Counted from the first letter of the stretch, positions 1 to 13,280 are shown. The stretch: DNA of 64,000 nucleotides from Brachionus manjavacas (GCA_019054805.1 JAHQIY010000015.1:1558001-1622000); one strand, 5' to 3'. The notes: generated from the letters alone by a model not told the origin. Numbers and translations: made by a program.

Positions 1-3000
1 AAATTTAAGAACTTTTTATTTAATCAAAATTGAAATCTAACTAATAAAAAAAATAGTTTCCATCTGTATAAATTTTGGCCTTTAATGTTTAAACCTTTTA
101 AAAAAATGTGGAAGTGATGGTCCTTAGTCATTTAGCTGGTCAGGTATTAAATGAACGAATTTTTTTTTAATTTAAATAAAAGCGCTGAATACTGGTCACC
201 TAAATCTAATTATTTCTCATTCGAATTCATAAACTGGTAACACAATGACAATAGTTTATATATTTTATTTCTTAATTTGAACGAAAAATGATGATTTTGA
301 TGAAACTAAAATATCTCGGGATTAATAAAGCTGAAAATGAGAATAAATGAAAAAGTAGAAATTTTTTGTTCAATTTATTTTTAACATAACTTAAGCTAGT
401 TTACCATGTAAAAGATCACCTAAATATTTTTAGATTCATCTTATAAAAATTTTTGTTCACTAAATTTAATTTATTTTAGCAAAATTATTTTTATCGAAAA
501 ATTAACTAAATCTTTTCACATCTTCTAGCCATAATGATTTTAACTGATTATTTCTTTCATAAGCATACATCTTAAATTAAAACAAACTAGACTTTTCTTT
601 ATTTTTTGCTTTTAGATTTAAATGATCATGATCAAAAATAATTTGTAATAAGAAAGAAATGGAAAAGTCTACAAAAGCTGAATAATTGCACGGTCCATGA
701 CATGGTTTGCTGAGCACAAACATTTTTTTCTGTTAATTTTCTTTTTAATTTAAAACTTTTATTTTAAATTAATTATGATCATTAACTTCAATTTGCTTTT
801 AATTTTTTTAAAAGCTTTAAAGTGAATTTAAATGATTTATAAATTAAAACTGATGGTTTCTTTTTTAAATCCTCTATTATATGCAAAAAATTAACAATCT
901 ATTTAAATATAATAAAATGAGGTAAACCCTAAAATTTGTTGAAGGGCAGAAAACTTTTGAAGATTAAGTTTTTAAAATTAAATTTTTTAGAATTATTATT
1001 AATGGATTATTATCCTAAAAAAAATGTTTCCAAAAAGATATTTTCTGGTGACTTTTTGCGGATTTTGGTACTAATCTATCTAGAAGCATATTTACTAATT
1101 TTTTTTTGAAAATTTTTTAATTCTGTAGCTAAAATATATTCATTTAAATTATTATGTAACCAGACTTGAATAAAATTCAAAAAGATCCTTTTTCAAGTTC
1201 AAGCCAGACTTGGACTTTTCTAGTAATTTAAAAATAAAAAAAAGTCCAATTATTTTTTGCTTAATATTATGATGTTAATTTTTTATAATCAATTATCATT
1301 TGAAAGAAAATTTGTTAAAAATTTTATTTTTTCTCAATTGAGGATTTGAATTAGAAATTTTTAAAAGTATTTCTTGTAAAAATGATTTTTTAATGAAAAT
1401 TTTTTTAAGTACTGATTATTTGAAATGGAGAAAAAATTGTTAAGGGGCTGCTGCTAGAGTGATTATCTTAATTGTCGACAGTTTAAAAACATATGCTTAT
1501 GAAGCTCTTTTGAAATGGCCTAAAAATATTAATTCAATGGCAATACCATAGGTTTAAATCATATTAGTCTGGGATTCTTCAACTAGGGCGTTGAATTTCG
1601 ATCAAGAAAAAATTTCTCAAATATTTAAATAATACTAGAATATTTTGATTAAATCTCAAAACCAGCGCAATTCAGGTAAGTTTAATGAATACTTTAAAAA
1701 GCTTTTTTTAATGCCAATTTGAATAATTGAAATTTTCGACTCACGTGAATTTTTCACTTTCTATATTATTTATTGCCCGTTTGGTAAAATTGTAATTATT
1801 ATTATTATTTAGGTTGCATAGTAACAAATTGAATTCATCATAATAATATTTTTAAATAAAAAATATAAAACAAAACCAAATAAAATATCTTTCTTGAATC
1901 ATAGAGTTAAGAATTGAGCCGGTAATTTAATAAAAATTTTTCTTCAGATTACTTTTAGAATTTTTAATCTGTTTAAATTGTGAGAAAAAATTAATTTTTA
2001 AAAAAATATCTTCTAGAAAAATCAAAAATTGAATTCGATGAATTTTCCATCCATTTTGGTTTCATTAAAATTTAAAATTATAGAGTCTAGAATTTGAAAA
2101 TTTCAATAATTCAAAAAAGTTATTAAAATAAATATATTTTTGTAATTAAATTTTTTTTTTCAAATTTTTAGAAATTTTTTAATATTCGAAATTTTCAATT
2201 TATGAGTTACTATCGCATTTCATTTAATTTTGATATCTTCCTGAGTCCAGTTCGTCTATATATCCAAATATTTTGTGTTAGTATTAATTAATTCTAAAGG
2301 CTTATATTTATATGGCAAACAAAAATATCGCCTAGAAGCAATATTTTAGAAATGTTTTAGACTAAGATTAACACGAATGAATTAATTTTTTGAAATCAAC
2401 CCGGGTTTATTGATAGATTTAGGCTTGTTTAAGTTTATCAAAGATAAAGTTGGTTTATATGTATAAAACTGGACAGTCTACGAGCCTAAAATGAATTCAA
2501 TTCGTTTGATTAATTTTCAAGAAATTTTCAAATTCTCATTTAGACTAAAATTTTATTGTCACGAAAAGCGCATTTTTTTATTTTGTTCTGATACCAGCGA
2601 CATAAAAAAGTAATTAATTTCATTCAGCATCTAGAGAAATTAATTAGAATAATACGACCCACTTGAGTCCAGGTACTCGAAATGAAGTTAAATATTTCTT
2701 TTTTATAAAGAAGAAAAAATGGTATCACATATCACTATTTAAGCCATTTTCTTTTTATTTTCTGAAAAAAAAGATATTAAATGTCTGACGATTGTTTTTA
2801 AAGATTACTAATTATGAAAGTTTATTTTAATATTTGCTTTTATTTATTACCGATCTAGAATTTTTATGTCAAATTAAATTTAAGTTTACAATTAGCAAAT
2901 ATTGATTTTCAATAAATTTTTGGACAAGTTTAAAATTTCAATTGAAAAATTTTAAAACAAAAATAAAATAGAAATTTGCATAGTCAAAACAGATGGTGTT

Positions 3001-4279
3001 TTATTCAAATAAATTTTATGTTCAGAAATTCTAATCTCTAATTCAAATTAAAACGAAAAATATTTTTGTTTTAGAAATTGAAAACACTTGAAGTTTTTGA
3101 AAAAAATTGACTTAATATTTTTATAAGTTTATCTTATCTGTAACGAATAAAAAATCAAATGATCGAAGAAAATTTTAATTTGTGAGCCAAAGAAAAGATA
3201 AATCTTTATTATTTATTTATTATCCCCAAAAAAAGTACTTATCCAAATTGAAAAAGACAAATTAAAAACTTTTATGTAATTTTTATGGATTAATTTAAAG
3301 GGATCGAGATGAAATAAAAATTCACATTAAATGTGCGTTTTAGATAAAAACTAGTGTTTCATCAAAATCTGAATAAATTATTCAATTTTGGGTACACTTG
3401 AGCTGAAGCTACTCTAATACCGTTTGAAAAGAAAACTTGATTTTAATGTATTCCATTTTTTTTATAGAAAATTTAAATTTTTCCTTTCTAGAATGAAATG
3501 TGGTCAGACTTTTTTTGTTGAGTAAATATTTATTTTGTATTTTATTTTTTGTTTGAAAACATTTGACAACGCCCCAATTCAAAAATGTAGTTTTGTTTCA
3601 TCGCTTTGTCAAGACGAAAAGCGGCTAAAAGAAAATTTTTTTGTTGTTTCTTAAAATTTGAGTTTTTGACAAAAAAAAGATAAGTAAATTGAATTTTTTG
3701 CTTTTTTTCTTTTTATTTGAAGCAAAGATTGATCGCAGAAAATTTTTAGATTTTTTAAGAATTTTAGTTTAGAGCTAAAATTTGATCATAATGAATATTT
3801 TGTTTAATTTTTTTTTGTATTATAATTTTGAAAATTAGCATAAAATTTTATAAAAGGACCCGTTTCGGGAGCATTATCGGTATAAAAATTAAATTGCTAA
3901 TTTTTGAAGAGATTTCTTCTAAGGACAAAAAAACTAAATTTTGAATATTCATTTTCGATAGACTGATCTTGATAAATGGAAAGATTGGTGCGATGAAAAA
4001 ATAAACTATTTAAGTGAATTGCCTGGGGCTCGATACTTAAATTACCCAACTCATTAGGCTCATAAAATTATTTCGATTATATTAATTTCAACAAAAAATA
4101 TTAAATTGAAATAGAAAATTAATTATTTCAAACATTAATATTGTTAAAGAAGACACTTCTAGTCTGAATCCAAGGAAACCCTTTTGTTTTAAAAATATAT
4201 TTTAACCTTTTTAGATGAGAAAATAATTTCCATTTCGTTCTGAACAAATGTTACAGAGTTATTTTAAAATTTTGCCAAA
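1..4279. other. AT-rich stretch with no recognisable gene
   Basis: No open frame longer than a short chance ORF is seen on either strand. There is no protein motif, tRNA B-box or long inverted repeat that I can support. The sequence is poly-A/T-rich intergenic DNA upstream of the HEXD-like gene and may include that gene's promoter and 5' UTR. Confidence 0.6.
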
Positions 4280-7163
4280 ATGAAGCGAGGTAAGTTTATT
4301 TGACACAAATTTTTAATTTTTAATAAAACATTTTTTTTCTCCTCTAACATTTAGAATAACTTTTTCCTCATTTAAGTAATTGGATTATTTTACAAAAAAA
4401 GAGTTAGAATATCAATAACCCTAATATGCTGCAGTGTATTTTTTATTCTTTTTCGGATGATAAGTTCTGATTCCAAGCAGAATTTCGAGATAGATCAGTC
4501 AGTTCTGAGCAATCGGTTTGTCAAAAATCATTTGCTAGAGAAGGAAATTTTGATCGAAAAAAATAATATTGATAGTAATAATAGAATAATTAATTTAATA
4601 AAACCATCAACAGAAGTAAATTTAAATGAGAGAATCATCGAGTTCAATGCCAAAAAGCAATTCCAGTTTAATCAAAAAATACCATTTAATCCAAATAGGA
4701 TAAATGAATTTCAAATAAATGATAAAAATGCACTCAATCCAATTCAAAATCAAAATAAAATAAACTTTTTAGCAAAATTAGAGCGGATCGTTCACATCGA
4801 TCTCAAAGGTGCTCCGCCAAGGCCTAATTATTTTAAGCAGTTTATTCCTTTTATAAAACAATTTGGCGCAACAGGCATTCTCTTGGAGTATGAGGACATG
4901 TTTCCGTTCGAAGGAACACTGACTGAAGCTAGACACGGTAATGCCTATTCGGCAGATGACATAAATATGATCAAAAACTTGGCCAAAGAAAATGGTCTAA
5001 AAATCATTCCGCTGGTACAGACATACGGACATTTGGAATGGCTTTTAAAGATTAAGAAATTCGCTCATCTCAGAGAAGTTAGCGAGTATCCTCAGGTTAT
5101 TACTCCGTGTTTGGAAGAGTCCTATCGAGTTATTTTTGAAATGCTTGACCAAGTTATTAAATATCACTCGGATGTGAGCGAATTTCATGTCGGATGTGAT
5201 GAAGTCTATTACAAATTAGCTCATGAAAAATGTGCTACTTTGCCAAACAGCAACGATTTTGCTCAAGTTTTTTTGAGGTAAACAAAATTTAGACATAGGC
5301 CTATGGGAAATTCTCACCAAAAGATAAGGACTAAATGATAATATCATATAATAATAATAATAATAATATTTGTGTCTTTTCTACCCTAGTGGATAATGGG
5401 GAGGCGCTCGATCTGGCACAGAGGTTACTGCGTCGAGTTAAAATGATCACATACCTTGTGAATTATTTCCTGGAGAATTTGCTCAAATATTCTGTAAAAT
5501 TTCTGCTTTAAATATAATTAGGTTATTGATCTTTTTGCTATTCTATTTTGCTGTGAATATTACAATACAGAATCTAGTGGTATTCCAGTCTATAACTTTA
5601 TAGTGTTGACAACAAAAACAATTTCCACATTTACTTAGGGATTTAAGAGAAAGATTTCGTCAAAATGTTTTTAAAAAAATTTATTTTCAAAATCTATCAA
5701 TTAAACAATCAAAACAAAATTTTACTTAGAATTTTTATCTAAAGATTATTCACTTAGATCTCTTTATATAATTTCTAAATATAATTTAAATCGTTTAAAT
5801 CTTTAATTTTTAAATATTCAAATTATTTAATGTGATTTAAAAAATACTTTTAATAAAATTTATTTATTTTTTACCAAAATTCTAGTTAACAAGTAGTTAG
5901 AATTAATTTTCGTGATTTTCCGAAGCCTTAAATAATTTTATTTAATCTAAAATTTCCAGGTACGAATATCTTTTCTAGCTTCGAGTCTAAAAAGCGTGTT
6001 AACACGACTTAATTTACATGAGGCTTTCCAGATCTCCTGCATCAAAAAATTTTGTTTAAATCTGATGCGGAATATTTTGGATAGCTTGTGCCAGTGAAGT
6101 AAAGGGCAGTTTTATAAAGATTAATAATACAATTATTTTGTGAAGATTTTTGGGTCTAGTCAAAATATTTATCCAGAAAATACAATTATAAATAGTTTTT
6201 TTTAAAAGACATCTGGTCAAAATTGCCTCATATGTTCGCTCAAAGATACCAAATGTTAAGGTTATATTTTGGGATGACATGATGCATGGAATAGAAGAGG
6301 CTACGTTGATGCAATTCAAAAACGAAATAGAAAAACTCCAGTTGCAGCCGATGATGTGGGGCTACATGGAAAATGTTGAGTCTTACTTTCAGCCTGATCT
6401 TTATGTTAAGTATGGAAATGTTTTTGGTAAGATTTGGATCGCTTCGGCGTATAAAGGCGCCAGTGGAGAACTGGCTACAATTACTAGTATTCAGCATCAT
6501 TATTTAAATCACATATCATGGATTGATGTTATGAGAGAGAAAATTTCAAACAAAATTTTACAATTCATCGGAGTTGCCATTACTGGCTGGTCGAGATACG
6601 ACCATTTTTTGACCTTGTGTGATATACTTCCCGAGGCAATACCATCTTTGATCTTCAACTTGCAGGTTATGCAATACGGTCCTCTAAATGACCAAAAAAA
6701 GCAAGATATAAGTAAAATGTTAGGTTGTTCTGGCCAAATTCCGTGGGATGGAGTGGTAAATTATCCGGTTAAATGCAATTTTCCTGGCCACGAGGTCTAC
6801 GAGGCAATGCTTCCTCTTCAGTCTATTCTACAAGCGCTCAAATCAGATATGGCATTTGCTGAAAATTATGTTTCGCCAATGAATCTTGAATATGCATATT
6901 TACACAAGAAGAGAACATCTGAAGTATTGGAGCGGGTGCGCTACACATACACCTCAATGGTTGACTTTAAAGATAGATTTATCGAGGCTTGTAGTACAAT
7001 GTACTGGCCTGATGTAGCAAATGAATGGCTTTTGGTCTATTTCATTCCACATTTTGATCCACTTTTTAATATGCTGGAAAGAGTTAAAAATTTATCATCA
7101 CAGAAATATTGGTCTCCGAGACCTTTGCCAATTACTCTAAAACAGTACCCGAAATATTTTTAG
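4280..7163 (+). CDS. HEXD: Hexosaminidase D-like GH20 enzyme with N-terminal membrane anchor
   Basis: Three exons: 4280-4289, 4377-5277 and 6209-7163. They close in phase to about 621 residues. The first 10-nt exon (ATG AAG CGA G) joins in frame to a basic stretch and a hydrophobic run at about residues 12-30, which reads as a type II signal anchor. Residues 31-135 are Asn/Lys-rich and low in complexity. The catalytic region starts near HIDLKGAPPRP. It carries EYEDMFPFEG, the YGHLEWLL strand and HVGCDE, whose adjacent Asp-Glu (about residues 278-279) is the expected GH20 catalytic pair. It continues through FWDDM, WGYME, IWIASAYKGA and GWSRYDH, all typical of HEXD. The family removes terminal beta-N-acetylhexosamines, preferring GalNAc. 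Human HEXD is mainly nucleocytoplasmic, so the anchor here implies a secretory or Golgi location (inference). Intron 2 is unusually long (931 nt) and holds an (ATA)n run and a repeat fragment. Confidence 0.9.
5338..5370. repeat. (ATA)n microsatellite in HEXD intron 2
   Basis: About seven imperfect ATA/TAA units lie inside the second intron of the HEXD-like gene, just before a short GC-richer repeat fragment. Confidence 0.7.
5383..5480. repeat. Fragment of dispersed repeat (shared with 42.9 kb)
   Basis: A GC-richer patch inside the HEXD intron contains GCTCGATCTGGCACAGAGG followed by TTACTGCGTCGAGTT. It matches the repeat near 42925-42965 (CTCCGATCTGACACAGAG, then ACTACTGCATCGAGTT). This copy looks truncated at both ends. 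Confidence 0.5.
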
Positions 7164-8035
7164 ATAACAAGTTGTACATTTTTCAAAATCGGTTTAAAAT
7201 TCCATTTTTAAAAAAAATATTTTTCTAGATTTGGTGATTGATAGAATGAGTTGTTTTAAAAATATTCAAAAATTAAATTAAAGCCATAAAATTATGTTGT
7301 TGTTCATCTTTGAAATAAGTTTATTTTTAATTAAAATCTATTGATAAATGTAGTTGATTTGTTAAAATACTGGCCGTTTTGGTACGCAAAATTTTTGAAT
7401 TTTTAAGATGTTGAATAATTTAAATACTTTTTTTCTTATTTACAAACAATTCAAGATTAAATTATTTTTTTTAAGAAATAAAGATTTTGTTAAACATTAT
7501 TTATTTTTTTTTAAGATTGTCAAATCTGTAATTTTTATCTCAAATTTTGTAATTCTAAATTAAAAAATTAAATTAATATTTTTTTTAATTGGTTTTTCTT
7601 TATTCAAATCGAATTTAACTAAATAACTTAAAAATTTGATAAAAAATAATCTTGGCTTGACGGTTAAGGGTATCCTTAAATTTTTTTATTTTAGTTATTT
7701 ATTTTAATTCAACTTAAATGCCACATTAGTATGACTATAAAAATAACTTTACAATTTGTAAATATGCTTCATTAGTTTTTTTTTATTTATTTCTAATCAT
7801 ATTTGAAAACTTAATTCAAAAAATAATTTTTAATCGTGCAATTTAATCCTAAATTTTTAATTTTAACCCTGGACCATTATTTAGGATCGACTTTTTTTCT
7901 TAAATAAAAAACTATTTGTGATTAATTTATTTTATTTTTTTATCATAATTTTTAACCCGAAATGCATAAAAATTATTCTAAAAAGTTTAGCATCAAAGGA
8001 CAATGGTACGCTGAATTATAAAGAAAATTATTGCC
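7164..8035. other. Intergenic, AT-rich
   Basis: This is 3' flank of the HEXD-like gene. It holds only poly-A/T tracts and chance ORFs, and I see no gene. Confidence 0.5.
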
Positions 8036-8740
8036 ACATTATATATATCAAACGAGAGGCTTATCTAGCCTCTAGGATAACCAATTTAATGCAAAAGTGG
8101 CGCAAAAGTAATAGGGATATGCTCACACGATGCAAGCGTCCTTTGGTTTTAAAGATGTGCAAGACACAAACCTGAAGAATCGGAAAAAACCGAAAGCGAC
8201 CTGTTTTTTGATTATTAGTATGATGCATTGCAAAGATTGTCAGAACCAGAAGGAATTGCAGATGATGAAAAAAATGATGATTAATCTTTACTAATGTCTT
8301 ATAAAAAATTTAAATAAATTATTAAAATTTTAAATTCTAAACAGCTTATTTTTTCAAATGATTTTTTTTCCCATTCAATTTTTAAATTTCAAATAGGAAC
8401 AAACTGAGTTTTAGATAATTAACAAATTGATTGATTAAGTAAATTTTAATCCGATAATCGAAACCGATAGCCATTTGAAAATATTGATTTAGTCTTAAAA
8501 TTTTGGTTTTTTTTAATTAAATTTCAATTTACTCTGAAACAATAAAGGATAAATATTTCCGATTTTTTCCATCATTTAGAAGAGACAATTTCATATTAAA
8601 TTATTATTTCTTTTATGAAACAAAAAATTAATTATTTCAAAAAGAAAGGTTTAAGGTTAGTTATCCTAGAGGCTCGATAAAAAAGAAAATTCCATATTGA
8701 CTAAGCTCTCGTTTGATATATAGAATGAGGTAATAATTAA
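8036..8740. mobile_element. Putative non-autonomous element with inverted ends
   Basis: The left end (about 8040-8085) reads ATATATCAAACGAGAG followed by a GCCTCTAGGATAACC block. The right end (about 8660-8735) holds the reverse complements of both blocks, with some 20-25 extra bases between them. The ~570-nt interior has short broken ORFs but no recognisable transposase. I could not define target-site duplications, so the class is unknown. Confidence 0.45.
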
Positions 8741-9580
8741 TCAATAAAACTTTTATTGAATAAATTTCTATTAATTAATTAAATTCATATGATATGAAAT
8801 TTATGCTCAAATTTCTTAAAATTAAAACGTGTAAATTAAAAAGTTGATTCCAATCTTAAAAAATTTTGAGCATAAGAAATTATTGAGTATAAAACTTATT
8901 TCTCTAGATACGGGAAGAAGAGATTATTTAATTTTTATTTTTAAAAAATATTAATAGTTTTAAAACTGTTGATATGGTAAATGGAATCGAAATTAAATGA
9001 AATTAAATATAATTTAAGAGTTCATTTAAAGGTGATTAGAAGAGAGATTTATGAAAATTGTCCGCCATGTTTTAACTTTTTCAAAAATTTATTTAGTTTT
9101 CAGGAATTTAAGGATTATTTGTTCTTCGATCTTTTTGTTAGCTTGGAAATGCTTAGAAACAAAAATTGTCATTTAAAGCAAAAAAATCGAATTATTTTTT
9201 ATCAGAAAAAGGTAATTATTACTGCAGTGTTTTGATGTTCTTAATCATAAAAAAATCGAGTATTGATTACCCAATTTTTTTCCTTCTGTACTCAACACTC
9301 CAATTCGCCAAACTAGATCTAATTAAAATTGGTAAGAACTGAAGACAACAAAAAAACTTATTTTTTGGTCCACTTGCGTTTAAATTGAAAAATTAAATTT
9401 CTATATAATGTCTTGAAATGTTTATTAGATAAAATTAATTGAATTAGAATAAGGAAAAGCCAACAAAAAAATTACTTAATTTTTTTGCTATTCAGTTGAA
9501 AACCAAGGAAATTTTGTTAAAATAAAATTCAAATCTCCACAAGAATTATAAATTTATTTTTCTTATTTTCCAAGTTATTT
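8741..9580. other. Intergenic with one unassigned 84-codon ORF (8981-9235, +)
   Basis: An ATG-initiated ORF of 84 codons (MESKLNEIKYNLRVH...) lies here. It resembles no family I know. It contains a possible donor (AAG then GTGATT) after codon 17, so it could be an exon of an unrecognised gene or chance. Nothing else is seen. Confidence 0.25.
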
Positions 9581-9664
9581 CGCACAGATTCAATCACTGT
9601 TTCAAAGACAAAAAAGGAAGATATTAGAGATTTCACGTCTAATTTAAATGCTTTTGATCAATTA

Positions 9665-11786
9665 ATGAGTGAAAAACTTTTGAATAAAATTAATTTTTCC
9701 ATTAAAATAAATTCAATGATATGTTCTTCATTAGATTCAAATTCAAATAACCAAAGACGGCTAAGTCTTCGGGCTTGTGACATCTTAAACAATTTGCGAT
9801 GCCAAAACAAGTTATGTGACTGTACGATAGTTTGCGACGACTTAGCCGAATTTCCCATTCATCGAATTGTTCTCAGTGGTACTTTTTAAAACTCTTCTAT
9901 TAAAATAAAAAATAATAATATTAATAAATTTAGCAACTAGTTCTTATTTTTATGCATTGTTCACCAACGGCATGAACGAAACCCAAAGTCAAATGGCTCA
10001 CATAAAAGATATTGACTCGAACATTATGAAACTAATAATTGGAAAGTTAATTAAAATAAATTCTCACAAAAATTTTATTTTTAAATTTTTTATTTTAGAA
10101 TGGGCATATACTCGTGATGTAGAAATAAGCTCGAACAATGTTCTGACTTTGCTTCCAGCTGCTGACCGCTTCCAAATCTTCGGCCTTGTAGCCAAATGCA
10201 ACGAATTCATTCAGAGGTGCATAGAGTGTGAAAATGTGATCGGTATTAGAAAATTTGCCTCGGTCTATTTTTGCCAACCGCTCAAAAAAGCCACTGATAC
10301 ATTTTTAATGTGATTAGAATTTTAAATTAATTTTTTTTTCCAAATATTATCCAAATTACCTGGTTGAATTTTTAGGCGGAATTTTTTGCAAGTGGCTAAA
10401 TTAAGTAAGGAAATATTTGAGCTTAGTTTTGAAGAGTTCAATGAGATAATTTTGTCTGACGAGCTCAATGTCAGAAATGAAAATGATCTGTTTGAGATAA
10501 TCATCAAATGGATCGAGTTTGAAGGTGGTAGAGAGGAATATTTAAAGCATTTGCTTAAATCAGTCCGGTTTGGTTTTATAGATAAAAAATATTTTATAGA
10601 AAAAATTCGATCTAATCTTCTAGTACAGCAGTCAAATGAAGTAATTGAATTTTTAAATAACTGTTCAAGATATCTAATTGAATATTCTAATCAACGAGTA
10701 ATTGAGAAGAAAAAATTCCATTTAAACTTTTGGATTTTATTTTTTTTTAAATTTAAGATGGCAAATTTATCTGATATTCGAATGCGGCCTAGGATTCCTC
10801 ACGAACTGCTAGTAGTGGTAGGAGGGTGGTCATCTGGCTCTCCCACCAATTCAATTGAAACTTTTGATCCACAAGCCAGTATATGGCAAAATTTTGAGTA
10901 TCTTGACAAAGCACCTCGTGCCTATCACGGTTGTTTGGTTATAGAAGACTTTATTTACATAATCGGTGGTTTTGATGGCACCCAGTATTTTAACAACTGC
11001 CGCAAGTTTAACATAAAAAAGCGTGAATGGCAAGAGATGGCGCCAATGAACATAAAAAGGTGCTATGTCAGCGTGGCTGCACATAACGGCATAATATATG
11101 CAATGGGAGGATTCGATGGATATGGGCGCCATAAGACTGCAGAGCAGTATAATTTGGAAAAAAACCAATGGAGTTTTATATCAGACATGAACGAATTTAG
11201 AAGTGATGCAAGTGCTGCGGAACTAAATGGAAAAATTTTTATTTGTGGAGGATTCAATGGTTCAGATTGTGTGGACACGGTTGAATTTTACGACCCTCAA
11301 ACAAATCGCTGGACCCTGGTAAATAAAATGGGTTCAAAGCGAAGTGGGGTCGGGTTGATAGGTTACAGAGGGTGTTTATATGCAATCGGAGGCTATGACG
11401 GGTTTGTGCGCCTAAACACGTGTGAAAGATATGATTTAAAGTCTAGAAGATGGTATCAAGAAGCTGAAATGAACAGTCCAAGAAGTAATTTTGGTTTCGC
11501 TGTTTTTGATAATAGTATTTTTGTGATGGGAGGTTTTAATGGTATTACCACTATTGCCAATGTTGAATGCTACAATGTCGAAGAAAAAAGATGGAAGATA
11601 AAAGAAAAAATGAATTTGAACAGAAGTGCATTGTCAGTTTGTGTGTTTAAAGATATCGAGCATATTAGACCTTTTTCAGCTTTGGTAATTCGAACAAAAT
11701 TTGAAGACAAAATAAATCGACAATTTTTAAACAATGTTTACAATTTATCTCAAAATTATATTAATTACTTAAGAAGTTTTAATTAA
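9665..11786 (+). CDS. KLHL10: KLHL10-like BTB-BACK-Kelch protein
   Basis: Exons are 9665-9878, 9934-10309, 10376-10697 and 10758-11786, closing in phase to 646 codons. An N-terminal BTB domain (ILNNLRCQNKLCDCTIV, then SSYFYALFTNGMNE) is followed by BACK (FLQVAKLSKEIFELSF, DELNVRNENDLFEIIIKWI). Six Kelch blades follow, with repeated GG-F-G motifs (IYIIGGFDG, IYAMGGFDGYGR, IFICGGFNG, LYAIGGYDG, IFVMGGFNG). RPRIPHELLVVVGGWSSGSPTN entering blade 1 is characteristic of KLHL10, a CUL3 ubiquitin-ligase substrate adaptor required in spermatids of mammals and flies. Positions 10042-10098 (57 nt) look like an intron with a GA donor. If retained they insert 19 hydrophobic/basic residues between MKLII and EWAYTR in the BTB domain; without them the protein is 627 aa. 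The frame stays open upstream of the chosen ATG, so a further 5' exon is possible. Confidence 0.9.
10042..10098 (+). other. In-frame intron-like segment with GA-AG ends in KLHL10
   Basis: This 57-nt segment begins GAAAGTTAAT where a normal donor would be GTAAGTTAAT, and it ends in TTTTATTTTAG. Removing it restores a standard BTB sequence (KLII-E-WAYTR). Its length is a multiple of three and it has no stop, so retention would keep the frame. Confidence 0.65.
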
Positions 11787-12740
11787 AAAATGTAGATTTT
11801 ATTTGCGAAAAAAAAAGAAAAATGTAAAAAAGGATAAAGCAAAATTTAATATTAATCGAATGCGTAAAAATAAACATTAATCAAATATTAATTTTATAAT
11901 GTTTACATAGATCAAATCGAAATTTAATCAAAGGTTGTAGAGTAGTTGTTTTTTTTATGAATAAAATTCACAAATTAAAAAATTCCCTTTTTTCATAAAA
12001 GTAAAATTTATTTGATTTAGCTCAATTGGTTTTATTTATTAACTAACAAAATGATCTTTAAAAATTTATTTAGAATTATTGAATCTGGTTGAAAGCCAGT
12101 TGAAAAATTTAGTTTAAATTAAATGCTCGAAAAAAACTATATCTTAACAAAAGAAACTTTTTTGTAATTTAAAAACTTGAAATACAATTTATTGATTAAA
12201 AATTAATCATATTTAATAATTAACTTATATACTATCAAAAATTAATACTTTCATTTAAAAATAACAATTTTATTTTCCTATAAAAAATTGTTTTATCATA
12301 ACAATTCACTTGGTTATTTTAGAGTTCAATTGATAAAAAATGACAAAAAAGAAATTTAAGTTATAGTTTAAGGAATAATAGGAATCTAAACGAACTTGTG
12401 TCAAAAACAATCAAAGAAGAAAAATTTCTACATATAAGCTTTCAATTTTAAACAATGTTAACTTAATTTTTAAAGGTTTTAGATTTTGTAAAAAAATTAA
12501 AAGTTTAAATTTAAAAGATATTTTTTTTTCTTTTTTTTTGTATACAATTAAGCTTTAATAGGCGAGAAAATACAAAAAGAGGTTTTTGTTTATAATTTAT
12601 ATTTGTCATAAATCCAAAAACAGAAAACCAAATTAAAAAAAAACATTAATTTTCATCTGTTTGTCTTATAAAAGTTTCAAAATTGTCTTAACGAATTTTT
12701 TGTTTCATTATGAGCTCTTTAATAATTGTTTATTTTTTAA
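11787..12740. other. Intergenic, AT-rich
   Basis: There is no supportable gene here. The stretch is poly-A/T-rich and separates KLHL10 from a reverse-transcriptase relic. Confidence 0.5.
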
Positions 12741-12744
12741 AAAT

Positions 12745-13172
12745 ATTCTGGAAGACTGGAAAATTGCCATTGTATATCCTTTATTTAAAAATAAAGGTGA
12801 CAGGTCAGATATAAACAATTATCGGGGGATATCTATCCTATCACCAATAGCAAAAATATTTGAAAAACTTTTGGCAAAACAGATATCTTATTATTTCGAA
12901 TCGAATATGATTTTATTTAATGGACAACATGGTTTTAGATAAGTATCCCTGAAAAAGACGTTGAAAAAGCTTTGATAAAATTAAATGTTACAACAAAAAA
13001 TTTAAATGAATGGTGTATTTTTAACAGAATTGAAATAAACTGGTCAAAAACTTTTTGCATGATTTTTGAAAATAGGAAAAAATTATATCCTGAAAAGATT
13101 CGAGTAGGTAATGAAGACATATTAGTTGTAAAGGAAATCTGTTTATTAGGTTTCAATTCTTTTAAGAATTAA
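12745..13172 (+). pseudogene. Decayed non-LTR reverse-transcriptase fragment (second LINE family)
   Basis: The first part reads EDWKIAIVYPLFKNKGD, then INNYRGISILSPIAKIFEKLL and NGQHGFR, which are the early RT blocks of LINE polymerases. After a frame break the next part (12972-13172) reads LNEWCIFNRIEINWSKTFCMIF followed by CLLGF, the thumb-side region. The catalytic blocks between them (AFD and xADD) are missing, so this is an internally deleted relic. Its sequence differs from the LINE at 30.6-34.8 kb, so it belongs to another family. Confidence 0.75.
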
Positions 13173-13280
13173 TCATAAATGGGTGGAAAAAATAATTTTT
13201 TTTATTCCTTTGGCTTATCCGAATTTCCAAACTTTTGAACCGACTTGTATTTTTTAACTTTATAGAAAGTTTTTTGATTA

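Noticed and set aside
7918..8175. 85-codon ORF as a real protein
   Set aside because: It starts from a non-ATG codon, overlaps the end of the inverted-repeat element at 8.04 kb and resembles nothing.
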